From positions 682,001 through 746,000 of the forward strand of contig NZ_MTQN01000011.1 in NCBI RefSeq assembly GCF_001984195.1: a DNA stretch of 64,000 nt, read 5' to 3'. Under the pieces are notes generated by a model. That model was not told where the DNA came from. It made no database searches and saw nothing but the letters and a program-made list of their open reading frames with translations. Position 1 is the stretch's first letter, and each line of letters starts with the position of its first letter. Positions 9,128-17,590 of this stretch are shown here, in pieces. The stretch is from Kribbella sp. ALI-6-A (GTDB lineage Bacteria > Actinomycetota > Actinomycetes > Propionibacteriales > Kribbellaceae). Made by a program: the position numbers and the translations under genes.

Positions 9128-9904
9128 TCAGGCGAAGAAGACGTCGTAGCCGAGGCGCAGGATCAGTGCGCTGACCACGACCAGGAAGATGATCCGGACG
9201 AACTTGCTGCCCCGGGCGACCGCCGTCCGGGCACCGAGCAGACCACCGACCATGTTGGCGGCACCCATCGCTAGACCGAGGCCCCACAGCGGCGCGCCGT
9301 GCGCGGCGAAGACGGCGATCGCGCCGAGGTTGGTGGCGACGTTCGCGATCTTCGCCTTCGCGCTGGCCTGCAGGAAGTTGTAGCCGAGCAGGCCGACCAG
9401 CGCGAAGATCAGGAACGAGCCGGTGCCGGGACCGACCGCGCCGTCGTAGAAGCCGATCAGCAGACCGACCGCCCCGGCGGCGACGTAGTGGTTGCGGCCG
9501 TCCCACCTCAGCGCGGTCCGGGCGCCGAGCGCCGGTTTGAGGGCGGTGTAGATCGCGACGCCGATCAGCAGTACGAGCACGATCGGCTTGAACCAGCTCA
9601 TCGGGATCTTGGTCGCCACCAACGCTCCGGCGGCGGCACCGACTCCGGCCAGGATCGTCAGCGGCAGCACGGTACGCCGGTCCGGGCGGACCTTGACGCC
9701 GAACGTGACCGCGCTGGTCGCCGTACCGCACAGTGACGAGATCTTGTTGGTGGAGAGGATCTGCGCCGGCGAGGCGTTCGGCAGACCGAGCAGCATCGCG
9801 GGCAACTGGATCAGCCCGCCACCGCCGACCACCGCGTCGATCCAGCCGGCCGAGAAGGCGGCGACCACCAGGAAGACGAGGGTCCACAACGAGATGTCAG
9901 GCAC
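9128..9904 (-). CDS. TauE/SafE-family sulfite/anion exporter
   Basis: 258 residues with about eight hydrophobic helices. The N-terminal FSAGWIDAVVGGGGLIQLPAM and the mid-protein repeat LLIGFYDGAVGPGTGSFLIF are the two glycine-rich signature segments of TauE/SafE permeases (pfam family name TauE). These export sulfite, sulfoacetate or related organic anions; the substrate here is unknown. GTG 9904 is the only plausible start ahead of the first helix; no clear ribosome site is seen. Diverges from the YCII-ECF42 pair. Confidence 0.9.
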   Translation of the reverse strand: MPDISLWTLVFLVVAAFSAGWIDAVVGGGGLIQLPAMLLGLPNASPAQILSTNKISSLCGTATSAVTFGVKVRPDRRTVLPLTILAGVGAAAGALVATKIPMSWFKPIVLVLLIGVAIYTALKPALGARTALRWDGRNHYVAAGAVGLLIGFYDGAVGPGTGSFLIFALVGLLGYNFLQASAKAKIANVATNLGAIAVFAAHGAPLWGLGLAMGAANMVGGLLGARTAVARGSKFVRIIFLVVVSALILRLGYDVFFA

Positions 9905-9974
9905 GGCGGCACCGGCGGCGGGAAAAATTCACGTCCCCCATGATCAAGTAAGGACGTAGTACGGGAAAACCCTT

Positions 9975-9988
9975 ACGTCGCCCGACGT
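9975..9988. promoter_or_regulatory. Palindromic candidate operator between TauE and YCII-ECF42 genes
   Basis: ACGTCG-CC-CGACGT is a perfect 6+2+6 palindrome. It is nested beside a second pair, GTAAGG near 9950 and CCTTAC at 9971. The site sits in the divergent promoter region and could bind a dimeric regulator. A TGTCGA-type ECF42 -35 box was looked for and not found. Confidence 0.3.
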
Positions 9989-10055
9989 GATCGACCCCAC
10001 TCGCGCCGGGTTCAAACCAGCGGACACCGACCCCACGACTCAGCACAATGGCGGG

Positions 10056-10451
10056 GTGAAGTTCCTACTGCTGATTCACAACAACCCCGAGGCGCTGGAC
10101 GGGCTCACCCCGGAGCAGCGCCGGGCGCTGGTCGGTGGGCGGGAGGTGGCCGAGCGGATCCGCCAACTGCGCGACAGCGGCGAGCTGGTGACGGTCCTCG
10201 CGCTGCACGACCCGTCACAGAGCAAGACCGTGCAGGTCGTCGGCGGGACGCCGGTGATCTCGGACCGGCCGTTCCTGGAGACCAAGGAGTTCCTCGCCGG
10301 CGGGCTGGTGGTGGAGGTGACGACGCCGGAGCGGGCGCTGGAGATCGCTGCCGAGATCCCGTACGCCGCGGTGCAGCGGATCGAGGTCCGTCCGATCCGC
10401 GACTTCGAAGCGGAGGCACTCGCGGACCTGGACCTGGATCTGGGCCAGTGA
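10056..10451 (+). CDS. YCII/DGPF-domain protein, partner of ECF42 sigma factor
   Basis: 131 residues starting VKFLLLIHNNPEALDGL. The region VISDRPFLETKEFLAGGLVVEV matches the DGPF/YCII signature (here DRPF in place of DGPF), and the fold is the small ferredoxin-like alpha/beta barrel. These proteins are habitually encoded next to ECF42 sigma factors and are part of their regulons; biochemical role is unsettled. GTG 10056 is chosen as it begins the conserved domain; the ATG a few bases earlier is out of frame. The stop overlaps the sigma-factor start as GTGA. Confidence 0.88.
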   Translation: MKFLLLIHNNPEALDGLTPEQRRALVGGREVAERIRQLRDSGELVTVLALHDPSQSKTVQVVGGTPVISDRPFLETKEFLAGGLVVEVTTPERALEIAAEIPYAAVQRIEVRPIRDFEAEALADLDLDLGQ

Positions 10452-11749
10452 CGCCGGGCTCCCCGGAGGACGTGCCGCACGGGGAGCCGGGCGCTTCTCA
10501 GGCTGCGCCGGAGAGTTCGGCGGTCGCGCGCGATGGGGAGCTCGAGGGTGCGATCCGCGCGGCCGCGCCGAAGGCACTGGCGCTCCTCGTCCGCCGGTAC
10601 GGCGTGTTCGACCAGTGCGAGGACGCCGTCCAGGAGGCGCTGCTCGGCGCGTTGACGCAGTGGCGCGCGAACGGCGTACCGGAGCAACCGGTCGGCTGGC
10701 TGATCAGCGTCGCGACGCGGCGGCTGATGGACGGCTGGCGGCGCGACAACGCCCGGCGGCAGCGCGAGGTCACCGACTTCCTGCGCACGCCGGCTCAGCC
10801 GGACGAGGACGGCGTCGAGAACACCGACGACACCCTTCGGTTGCTCGTGCTGTGCTGCCATCCGTCGCTGACCCCGGCCTCGCAGATCGCGCTCACCCTG
10901 CGCTCGGTCGGCGGTCTGACCACCGCGGAGGTCGCGGCCGCGCTGCTGGTCGGCGAGACCACGGTGGCCCAGCGGATCAGTCGGGCCAAGCGCCTGATCA
11001 AGGAATCCGGCGCGCGCTTCGAGCTGCCCACCGGTGAGGAGTACGACGAGCGGCTCCGTGCCGTACTGCATGTGCTGTACCTGATCTTCAACGAAGGGCA
11101 CACGGCCAGCGCCGGCGACCAGCTGCAGCGGCTGGACCTCGCCGTCGAGGCCCTCCGGATCACCCGCATGCTGCACGAGGCCGCTCCCCGCGCGGGCGAG
11201 GTGACCGGGCTGCTCGCGCTGATGATTCTCACCCACGCCCGTCGTGACGCCCGGACCGGACCAGGCGGCACCCTCGTCCCGGCCGACCGTCAGGACCGCA
11301 CCCGCTGGTACGCCGACGAGATCGCCGAGGGCACGGCCCTGGTCGAGGCCGCGTTGTCCTCGGGCCGCGTCGGGCCGTACCAGCTGGAGGCCGCGATCGC
11401 CGCGGTGCACAGCGAGGCCGACTCGGTGGAGTCGACCGACTGGGTGCAGATCGCCGAGCTGTACCGGATCCTCGCCGAGGTCGATCCGGGGCCGATGGTG
11501 ACGCTCGGCGCGGCGGTGGCGGTGGCGATGACCGAGGGACCCGACGCGGGGATCGCGATCGTCGACGGCCTCGCCGACGACCGGCACCTCGGCGACCACC
11601 ACCGCCGCCTGTCCGTGCTCGCGCATCTGTACGAGCTCGCCGGCCGGGATGCGGAGGCCCGCGAGCAGTACACCGCAGCGCTCGCTCGTACGCGGAACAT
11701 CGCCGAGCAGAACTACCTGCGCGAGCGTATCGCCCGGCTCAGCCGCTGA
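10448..11749 (+). CDS. RNA polymerase sigma factor, ECF42 group
   Basis: 433 residues. Region 2 is seen in QCEDAVQEALLGALTQWRA and the core-binding WLISVATRRLMDGWRRD; region 4 in LTTAEVAAALLVGETTVAQRISRAK. A long C-terminal extension follows (RLRAVLHVLYLIFNEGHTAS and TPR-like helices), which is diagnostic of ECF42 and absent from ordinary ECF factors. No anti-sigma factor is nearby, as expected: the extension is thought to regulate activity in this group. The GTG start overlaps the YCII stop, so the two are made together. Confidence 0.92.
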   Translation: MTPGSPEDVPHGEPGASQAAPESSAVARDGELEGAIRAAAPKALALLVRRYGVFDQCEDAVQEALLGALTQWRANGVPEQPVGWLISVATRRLMDGWRRDNARRQREVTDFLRTPAQPDEDGVENTDDTLRLLVLCCHPSLTPASQIALTLRSVGGLTTAEVAAALLVGETTVAQRISRAKRLIKESGARFELPTGEEYDERLRAVLHVLYLIFNEGHTASAGDQLQRLDLAVEALRITRMLHEAAPRAGEVTGLLALMILTHARRDARTGPGGTLVPADRQDRTRWYADEIAEGTALVEAALSSGRVGPYQLEAAIAAVHSEADSVESTDWVQIAELYRILAEVDPGPMVTLGAAVAVAMTEGPDAGIAIVDGLADDRHLGDHHRRLSVLAHLYELAGRDAEAREQYTAALARTRNIAEQNYLRERIARLSR

Positions 11750-11753
11750 CGGT

Positions 11754-13106
11754 TCAGTTGATCCGCCCGGCCGGCGGGACTGTCAGCGCCGTACGGAACA
11801 CCTCGGTCGGGTCGACCTCCTGCTTCAACGCCGCCAGCCGGTCGCTGTGCGGCTTCGGGAAGCAGCGTTCGAGGTCGTCCGCCGTCGGATGCGACAAGAA
11901 GTTGCCGTAGGCCCGTTCCGGCGCGAGCGCCTGCCACATCGCGTCGAAGTCCTCGATCTGCGCGCCGTGCATCGCGGTGGATCCGAGCAGCGCCGTGTTC
12001 ACCATGAACCTGGCCTCGCGATGCGCGAAGGCCGTCGCGTCCGGATCGACCGCGCCGAACGCGCCGCCCAGCGCGCGAATGTCCACCGCCATCATCGGCA
12101 TCCGCCGCCGCGCCTCGGCCAACCGCTGCCCGAACTCCGGCGACCAGCGATCGAACAGCCCGTTGCGCATCCGCGGCGTCCAGTCCGGCGGCATCTGCTC
12201 GCTCGCCAGCACCTGCGCGTACGGCATCTCCGCGACCGAGTCGGTCAGCACTGTCCCGAGCGCGCGGAGCGGCGCCAGCAGCGCCTCCCGAGCAGCGAGG
12301 TCGCCCGCGATGCACACCGCGACAGCGATCGGCGCCTGCCCCTCCGCCACCATGGTCGGCGGCAGCTGCACCGACGACGACAGGTCCCTCGGCGCGTCGA
12401 GCATATACTCGACCCAGCCGGTCAGCACCTGCTCCAATTGCGCCGACGGGAACAGCAAGCTGCCGAAGAGCACCGTCGGCTGGTGCACCGCCGCAAACTC
12501 GTACGACGTCACCACGCCGAGGCTGCCCGCCGCACCGCGCACACCCCAGAACAACTCCGGCTCCTCGACCGCATCGACCCGCCGCACCACCCCGTCAGCG
12601 GTTACCATTTCGGCCGCCAGCACGTTGTCCAACGCCAGGCCGTGCTTGCGCACCATCCACCCGATTCCGCCGCCGGCGACCAGCCCGCCGACACCGACAC
12701 CAGCCGTGTCACCGGACGTGATCGCCAGTCCCGAACCGGCCAGCTCCCCGGCTACGCGCCCCCAGGTCGCTCCGGTGCCGACCCGAACCGTCCCGCCCGG
12801 CTCTTCGGACAGGATCGTGACTTCGTCCATCGGGCCGACGTCGAGCACCACTCCCCCGTCGTTCGTGCCGAATCCCGCCGGGTGATGGCCTCCGCTGCGC
12901 ACTGCCACCGGCAGCCCCAGCTCCGCGGCGTACCGCAACCCCGCCGCGACGTCTGCCGGGCCCGTGCACCGCAAGACCACTTCCGGCCTGCCCTGCACCG
13001 TGAGCGTCCGGCTCAACCCCTGGTACGCCGAATCTCCCGCGGTCAGCACTTCGCCGACCACCGCCGCGCGAAGCCCGTCGATTCCCTCAATTCGTCCTGC
13101 TGCCAT
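11754..13106 (-). CDS. FAD-linked oxidoreductase (PCMH/BBE type)
   Basis: 450 residues. The PCMH FAD-binding domain shows PVAVRSGGHHPAGFGTNDGG, in which the His of SGGHH is the usual covalent flavin ligand, then SGDTAGVGVGGLVAGGGIGW. The second cysteine attachment seen in bicovalent berberine-bridge enzymes is absent, so a monocovalent form is expected. The C-terminus (AYGNFLSHPTADDLERCF then DPTEVFRTALTVPP) is the BBE motif region. It oxidises an unknown alcohol or amine. ATG 13106 follows GGAGTGGGTGG. Convergent with the ECF42 gene, 4 bases apart. Confidence 0.88.
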   Translation of the reverse strand: MAAGRIEGIDGLRAAVVGEVLTAGDSAYQGLSRTLTVQGRPEVVLRCTGPADVAAGLRYAAELGLPVAVRSGGHHPAGFGTNDGGVVLDVGPMDEVTILSEEPGGTVRVGTGATWGRVAGELAGSGLAITSGDTAGVGVGGLVAGGGIGWMVRKHGLALDNVLAAEMVTADGVVRRVDAVEEPELFWGVRGAAGSLGVVTSYEFAAVHQPTVLFGSLLFPSAQLEQVLTGWVEYMLDAPRDLSSSVQLPPTMVAEGQAPIAVAVCIAGDLAAREALLAPLRALGTVLTDSVAEMPYAQVLASEQMPPDWTPRMRNGLFDRWSPEFGQRLAEARRRMPMMAVDIRALGGAFGAVDPDATAFAHREARFMVNTALLGSTAMHGAQIEDFDAMWQALAPERAYGNFLSHPTADDLERCFPKPHSDRLAALKQEVDPTEVFRTALTVPPAGRIN

Positions 13107-13314
13107 CGTCCACCCACTCCAATCACGAGCACCCGTCGTGGGCGCCTCACCTCCTGATCGCAGCCGCTTGCCGATCCTCGACATGTCTGGCGAAGAATTT
13201 TCGGAACACCTGGTGGTCGGTGGCGGCTGGTCGGACGAGAGCTCGCGGAAGGAGTGACGGAGGGCGGAGAGGCTGGTTCAGCTCACCGATCGGGACGAGC
13301 TGAGCTCGGGCTTG

Positions 13315-14259
13315 TCACATCAGCAGCGCCTCGAGCTCCGGAAGCCGGCCGTACAGATCCGGCAGACCGCGGACGCCGTTGCGCACCGATTCGTGCGACA
13401 GCGCGAGGTCAGGGCCGGTGCTCGCCTCGACGCCGGCGAGGCAGCGGAGGATGTTCCACCTCGTGAACCCGAGCCAGCCGCCGATCAGGAACACGAACCA
13501 GCTCGGACCCGGCGGCGGCAGCGCTCCGCCTCCAGCTACGTAGCCGTCGACAACCGAGCGGAAGCTGGCGGGCTGGATGTCGTCGAAGCCAGGTCCCTTC
13601 GCGAGGCTCAGAGCGGTCGAGCCGAGTTCACCGGCCAGGTCGAGCGGCCCCGAGAGCTCCCAATCGAGCAACACCGGCCGACCGTCTCGAGCGAGCAGGT
13701 TCCACGGCTGGATGTCCCTGTGGGTCAGCACGACGGGACCGGGCCGTTCGCAGGTGTCGACGAAGTGGGCGATGGCGAGGAACGTCTCGACCCGCGAGGC
13801 GAGCTCGTCGGCCCACGGCTGACCGGTTTCCGCTGCCCGCTCGGCGAGCTCCGGCCAGTCCCGTGACGCCGGCTCCTCGATCGGCACGTTGGTCCACTTG
13901 ACATCGAGCGCGTGCAGGCGCGCGAGGATCTCACCGATCTCGAACCCGTACGCCGCCGGTACCGGTGCCTCGGGCACCTTCTCTCCCTCGACCCACCGGT
14001 GCACGAGCATGCCGTGGCCGGCCCAGATCGGCTCCGGCATCGGAATGCCCGCCGCGAAAGCCGCCCGCTCCAACCTGAACACGTCCTCGACGTGATAGGC
14101 CGAACGGCGGTCGACGAGGTTCAGCTCCTTCACCGCGAACGACCCCTGGTCGGTGTCGAGCCGGTACAACCGGTTGGCGAACCCGCCGTGGACGCGGATC
14201 ATCGGCCCGCTCGGCGCGCCGAGGAACGAGAGGTGGGAAGGTACGTCGTCCGCGGTCAC
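13315..14259 (-). CDS. Aminoglycoside phosphotransferase (APH)-family kinase
   Basis: 314 residues with a protein-kinase-like fold. The Brenner-type catalytic loop is LTHRDIQPWNLL (HxDxxxxN), followed by the metal-binding VLLDWELSGPLDLAGE. The N-lobe has GSFAVKELN with the ATP lysine. It phosphorylates a small molecule; family members act on antibiotics, choline, homoserine or sugars, so resistance should not be assumed. GTG 14259 is preferred over the upstream TTG (14268) because TAGATT lies seven bases before it, a leaderless layout that also uses the TTG bases as spacer and promoter. Confidence 0.85.
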   Translation of the reverse strand: MTADDVPSHLSFLGAPSGPMIRVHGGFANRLYRLDTDQGSFAVKELNLVDRRSAYHVEDVFRLERAAFAAGIPMPEPIWAGHGMLVHRWVEGEKVPEAPVPAAYGFEIGEILARLHALDVKWTNVPIEEPASRDWPELAERAAETGQPWADELASRVETFLAIAHFVDTCERPGPVVLTHRDIQPWNLLARDGRPVLLDWELSGPLDLAGELGSTALSLAKGPGFDDIQPASFRSVVDGYVAGGGALPPPGPSWFVFLIGGWLGFTRWNILRCLAGVEASTGPDLALSHESVRNGVRGLPDLYGRLPELEALLM

Positions 14260-14269
14260 GCCACGCAAT

Positions 14270-14561
14270 CTAGGGGTCGAAGGTCATGGCCGCACCGGGA
14301 TTTTCCAAGCCCGGACCGGCATCCACGACGGCCAGAACAGCACCGGGGATGGGGACTGCGACGGGGACGAGGACGGGGAGGGCGACGGCGGTGGGGACGG
14401 CGAGCCTACTGGTCACCATCCTGGGTGGCGGGCAGCACCTCATGAGCTAGCGGCGGCACCCACGCCCGCTCCAGCACCAGATGCCGGGACGCCCGAGTGA
14501 TGGCTCAGCGTCGGGCTTGAGCCGCGGCAACCATCTCGTTCAGGCATGTCCCGTGGGTGCG
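14270..14561. other. Non-coding gap with GACGGGGA-type low-complexity stretch
   Basis: Between the APH and HIT genes. It contains an irregular run of GACGGGGACGAGG-like units (about 14340-14400) but no convincing reading frame, hairpin or promoter. It resembles in composition the C-rich 12-bp repeat tract near 37.9 kb. Confidence 0.5.
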
Positions 14562-14990
14562 TCAATCGCCGACGAGCGCCTCGTGGGTCGCGGTCAGCGT
14601 CGGGGCCGCGGCGTCGTCGCTGGTCCAGTCGTTCAGCGGGCGGTCGCCGTTCCACCGGGGCACGAGGTGGAAATGGAGGTGCAAGACCTCCTGGCCGGCC
14701 GCGCGGCCGTTGGCCTGCAGGACGCTGATCCCGTCGGCGGGGAGCCGGGTCGAGAGGATGCGCGCGGTTGCCTCCAGCGCCGGAGCAACGGCGGCGAACG
14801 CCGTCGCGGCGCCCTCGGCGGTCAGGTCGGCGACGTGCTGCCGCGGCACGGCCAAAGTGTGGCCCCGGCGCAGTGGTCGGATGTCCAGGAACGCGATCGC
14901 GTCGTCGTCCTGGTAGACAAAGCGCGCCGGGAGTCGTCCCGCAGCGATTTCGCAGAACGTGCAGGCATCGCCCACCGACCTGTCATTCAT
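14562..14990 (-). CDS. HIT-family nucleotide hydrolase/transferase
   Basis: 142 residues. The histidine triad is HLHFHLVPR near residue 103, and the N-terminus has CTFCEIAAGRLPARFVYQDD, the usual HIT opening with a CxxC pair (here CTFC, a zinc-binding candidate). RPLRRGHTLAVPRQHVADL is the conserved strand before the triad. HIT proteins hydrolyse nucleotide phosphoramidates or dinucleotides such as AMP-lysine or Ap4A. ATG 14990 begins the conserved N-terminus. Lies downstream of the 24-bp repeat tract. Confidence 0.9.
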   Translation of the reverse strand: MNDRSVGDACTFCEIAAGRLPARFVYQDDDAIAFLDIRPLRRGHTLAVPRQHVADLTAEGAATAFAAVAPALEATARILSTRLPADGISVLQANGRAAGQEVLHLHFHLVPRWNGDRPLNDWTSDDAAAPTLTATHEALVGD

Positions 14991-15060
14991 GACCGGCGAT
15001 CACCGTCCCTTCATCTCCACCGGCGATCGCCACCCCTCCGATTCATCGGCGATCATCTCC

Positions 15061-15179
15061 CCGTCGTCTCCGCCGACGTCCACCCCCGTCGTCTCCGCCG
15101 GCGCCCACCCCGTCGTCTCCATCGGCGCCCACCCCGTCGTCTCCATCGGCGCCCACCCGTCGTCTCCATCGGCGACCAC
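15061..15179. repeat. 24-bp tandem repeat tract between HIT gene and proS
   Basis: Five consecutive copies of CCCGTCGTCTCCATCGGCGC-like units (24, 24, 24, 24 and 23 bp), with degenerate copies on both sides (about 15013-15215). In one minus-strand frame the unit reads as an eight-residue repeat GWAPMETT inside an open frame 15000-15182, but the last copy is one base short, which breaks that frame, so non-coding is more likely. The 304-base gap holds this tract plus the proS terminator and nothing else. Confidence 0.75.
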
Positions 15180-15249
15180 CATCCCCTGCGATCTCCATCG
15201 GCGCCCATCCGGTCAGCCGAACCGCGTTTCCCCCGCGCCAGAAACCGCG

Positions 15250-15281
15250 GAAGCCCCCGCCGCGACAGGCAGGGGCTTCCA
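15250..15281 (-). terminator. Intrinsic terminator of proS
   Basis: GGAAGCCCC (15250-15258) pairs perfectly with GGGGCTTCC (15273-15281) with a 14-base loop. It sits 14 bases downstream of the proS stop. On the minus strand the stem is followed by a short GGTTTCT stretch rather than a true U-tract, as is common in actinobacteria. Confidence 0.7.
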
Positions 15282-15294
15282 ACGAACGGACGAA

Positions 15295-17058
15295 CTACCC
15301 GCGGACGACCGCGACCAGGTGGTCAACGACCTCGGCAACCGGGACGTCGGTGCGGTCGCCGGAGCGGCGGTCCTTGACCTCGATGGTGCCGTCGGCCAGG
15401 CCCTTGCCGACCACGGCGATCGTCGGGATGCCGAGCAGCTCGGAGTCCTTGAACTTCACGCCCGGCGACACCTTCTCGCGGTCGTCGTACAGCACGGTCA
15501 GGCCCCGGGACTCCAGCTCGGTCGCGATCTCCGCGGCCTTGCTGAACACCTCGGCGTCCTTGCCGGTGGCGACCAGGTGGACGTCGGCCGGCGCGATCTC
15601 GCGCGGCCAGATCAGGCCGAGCTCGTCGTGGTTGCCCTCGGCGATCGCGGCCACGGCGCGCGTGACGCCGACGCCGTACGAACCCATCGTGACCGTGACG
15701 AGCTTGCCGTTCTGGTCGAGCACCTTGAGGTCGAGCGCCTCGGCGTACTTCTGGCCGAGCTGGAAGATGTGTCCCATCTCGATGCCGCGCGCGGTCGACA
15801 GCGGACCCGACCCGTCCGGCGCCTCGTCACCGTCGCGCACCTCGGCGGCCTGGATCGTGCCGTCGGCGGTGAAGTCGCGGCCGTGCACCAGGTTGATCAC
15901 GTGGTAGCCGGACTTGTCCGCTCCGGTCACCCAGGCCGAACCCTCGGCGACCCGCGGGTCGAGCAGGTACCGGATACCGGAGGTGTTGTCCTTGCCGAGC
16001 ACGCCCGGGCCGATGTAGCCCTTGGCCAGCGCCGGGTTCTTGACGAAGTCGGCGTCATCGAAGGCGACCACCTCGGCCGGCTCGACCTGCGCGCCGAGCC
16101 GCTTCTCGTCCAGCGCCCGGTCCCCCGGTACGCCGATCGCCAGCGGCTCGCGCGTGCCGTCGGGGTGCACGAGCATGACGAGCACGTTCTTCAACGTGTC
16201 CGCCGCCGTCCACTCCCGGCCGTCGGTGCGCGGGTGCTTGGCGTTCAGCGCGTCGACCAGCGTGTCGATGGTCGGCGTGTCCGGGGTGTCGACCACCTCG
16301 GCGGCGGGCACGGCGGAGGCGTCCACCGGCGGCGACTGCGGCACGACAACCGCCTCGACGTTGGCCGCGTAACCACCCGGCGAGCGGACGAAGGTGTCCT
16401 CGCCGTTCTCCGCGATCGCCAGGAACTCCTCCGAGGCCGACCCGCCCATCGCGCCGGACATCGCCTGCACGATCACGTAGTCGAAGCCGAGCCGATCGAA
16501 GATCGCGATGTAGGCCTTGCGGTGCAGCTCGTACGAGGCCTGCAGCCCGGCCTGGTCGATGTCGAAGGAGTAGGAGTCCTTCATCACGAACTCACGCCCG
16601 CGCAGCACGCCGGCCCGCGGCCGCGCCTCGTCGCGGTACTTGTTCTGGATCTGGTAGATCGACAGCGGCAGGTCCTTGTACGACGAGTAGAGGTCCTTCA
16701 CCGCCAGGGTGAACATCTCCTCGTGCGTCGGCCCGAGCAGCATGTCGGCGCCCTTGCGGTCCTTGAGCCGGAACAGGTTCGGTCCGTACTCGGTCCAGCG
16801 GCCGGTCGCCTCGTAGGGCTCGCGCGGCAGCAGCGCCGGGAAGACCAGCTCCTGCGCGCCGATCGCGTCCATCTCCTCGCGGACGATCTTCTCCACGTTG
16901 CGCAGCACCCGCAGCCCCAGCGGCAGCCAGGTGTACATCCCGGGCGCGGTGCGGCGGATGTAGCCGGCGCGGACGAGCAGCTTGTGGCTCGGGACCTCCG
17001 CGTCCGCCGGGTCCTCGCGAAGGGTGCGGAGGAACAACGACGACATGCGCAGAATCAC
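15295..17058 (-). CDS. proS: Prolyl-tRNA synthetase (bacterial type)
   Basis: 587 residues, normal for the bacterial form with an editing (INS) domain. Class II motifs are present: [20 protein letters not shown] (motif 1), [20 protein letters not shown] (motif 2) and [17 protein letters not shown] (motif 3). The inserted editing domain spans about residues 225-390. The C-terminal anticodon-binding domain ends the protein. GTG 17058 is chosen because GGAGA lies six bases upstream and MILRM is the common actinobacterial opening; ATG 17046 is the alternative. Charges tRNA-Pro in the cytosol. Confidence 0.97.
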   Translation of the reverse strand: MILRMSSLFLRTLREDPADAEVPSHKLLVRAGYIRRTAPGMYTWLPLGLRVLRNVEKIVREEMDAIGAQELVFPALLPREPYEATGRWTEYGPNLFRLKDRKGADMLLGPTHEEMFTLAVKDLYSSYKDLPLSIYQIQNKYRDEARPRAGVLRGREFVMKDSYSFDIDQAGLQASYELHRKAYIAIFDRLGFDYVIVQAMSGAMGGSASEEFLAIAENGEDTFVRSPGGYAANVEAVVVPQSPPVDASAVPAAEVVDTPDTPTIDTLVDALNAKHPRTDGREWTAADTLKNVLVMLVHPDGTREPLAIGVPGDRALDEKRLGAQVEPAEVVAFDDADFVKNPALAKGYIGPGVLGKDNTSGIRYLLDPRVAEGSAWVTGADKSGYHVINLVHGRDFTADGTIQAAEVRDGDEAPDGSGPLSTARGIEMGHIFQLGQKYAEALDLKVLDQNGKLVTVTMGSYGVGVTRAVAAIAEGNHDELGLIWPREIAPADVHLVATGKDAEVFSKAAEIATELESRGLTVLYDDREKVSPGVKFKDSELLGIPTIAVVGKGLADGTIEVKDRRSGDRTDVPVAEVVDHLVAVVRG

Positions 17059-17193
17059 GGGAGTCTCCAGGCGAATACCAGTAGGACAGTGGAACAGCTG
17101 ACGTCCAGAAGGATATCCGCCTCCGGGACCTGCTCCGACCCATTATCCCCAGGCCGCGCGCACGCACAGTCACCCGGTCCGCCCGGGAGGTGA

Positions 17194-17565
17194 TCAGCTG
17201 GTCTCGCGGGAGGCTTTCAACGCCGCGCGGATGAGCGGGATCTGCAGCGGCAACCGGCCGAACGCGAGCGCCTTCGCCTGCGTCGATCCCTTGCGGTTCA
17301 CGTCCAGCGCCATCTGCACGTTGGCCGGGAACACGGCGGCCAGTAGCGCCGCGCTCGCGAGCCCGGCGGCCCGCCGCGTCCGCGGGTGGAGCAGCCCCGC
17401 GGCGCAGACCAGCTCGGCCACCCCGGAGGCGTAGACCAGCTCCTTCTTCGCCGGCACCGCCTTCGGGATGATCCGCTCGAACGGCTTGGGCTGAACGAAG
17501 TGCAGCACACCCATCACCGCGAACAACCCCGCCAGGCCCGTCGTGCTCCTGCTCCGTCGACTCAT
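17194..17565 (-). CDS. DoxX-family small membrane protein
   Basis: 123 residues with three to four hydrophobic segments (GLAGLFAVMGVLHFV, ELVYASGVAELVCAAGLL, AAGLASAALLAAVFPANVQMAL). The pattern FERIIPKAVPAKKELVYASGVAEL is typical of the DoxX-like family found across actinobacteria. Function is not established. ATG 17565 follows TAGGGT by six bases, so it is probably leaderless. It lies upstream of proS with a 135-base gap and downstream of the M14 peptidase. Confidence 0.85.
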   Translation of the reverse strand: MSRRSRSTTGLAGLFAVMGVLHFVQPKPFERIIPKAVPAKKELVYASGVAELVCAAGLLHPRTRRAAGLASAALLAAVFPANVQMALDVNRKGSTQAKALAFGRLPLQIPLIRAALKASRETS

Positions 17566-17590
17566 GCGAGCACCCTATGACCTGCTGCGA

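Noticed and set aside
11649-13157. Plus-strand frame of about 500 codons across the FAD oxidoreductase
   Set aside because: Antisense shadow of a gene with intact PCMH and BBE motifs; the frame is Arg/His-rich with no recognisable fold.
13315-14259. Antibiotic-resistance gene (APH)
   Set aside because: The APH fold is shared by many metabolic kinases; nothing in the sequence or context points to a drug substrate.
15000-15182. Minus-strand 60-codon frame with GWAPMETT repeats
   Set aside because: It has no ribosome site, one repeat copy is 23 bp and breaks the frame, and it lies between a terminator and the HIT gene; treated as a non-coding repeat tract.
14991-15215. CRISPR array
   Set aside because: The repeats are directly abutting with no spacers, and no cas genes are present in the window.
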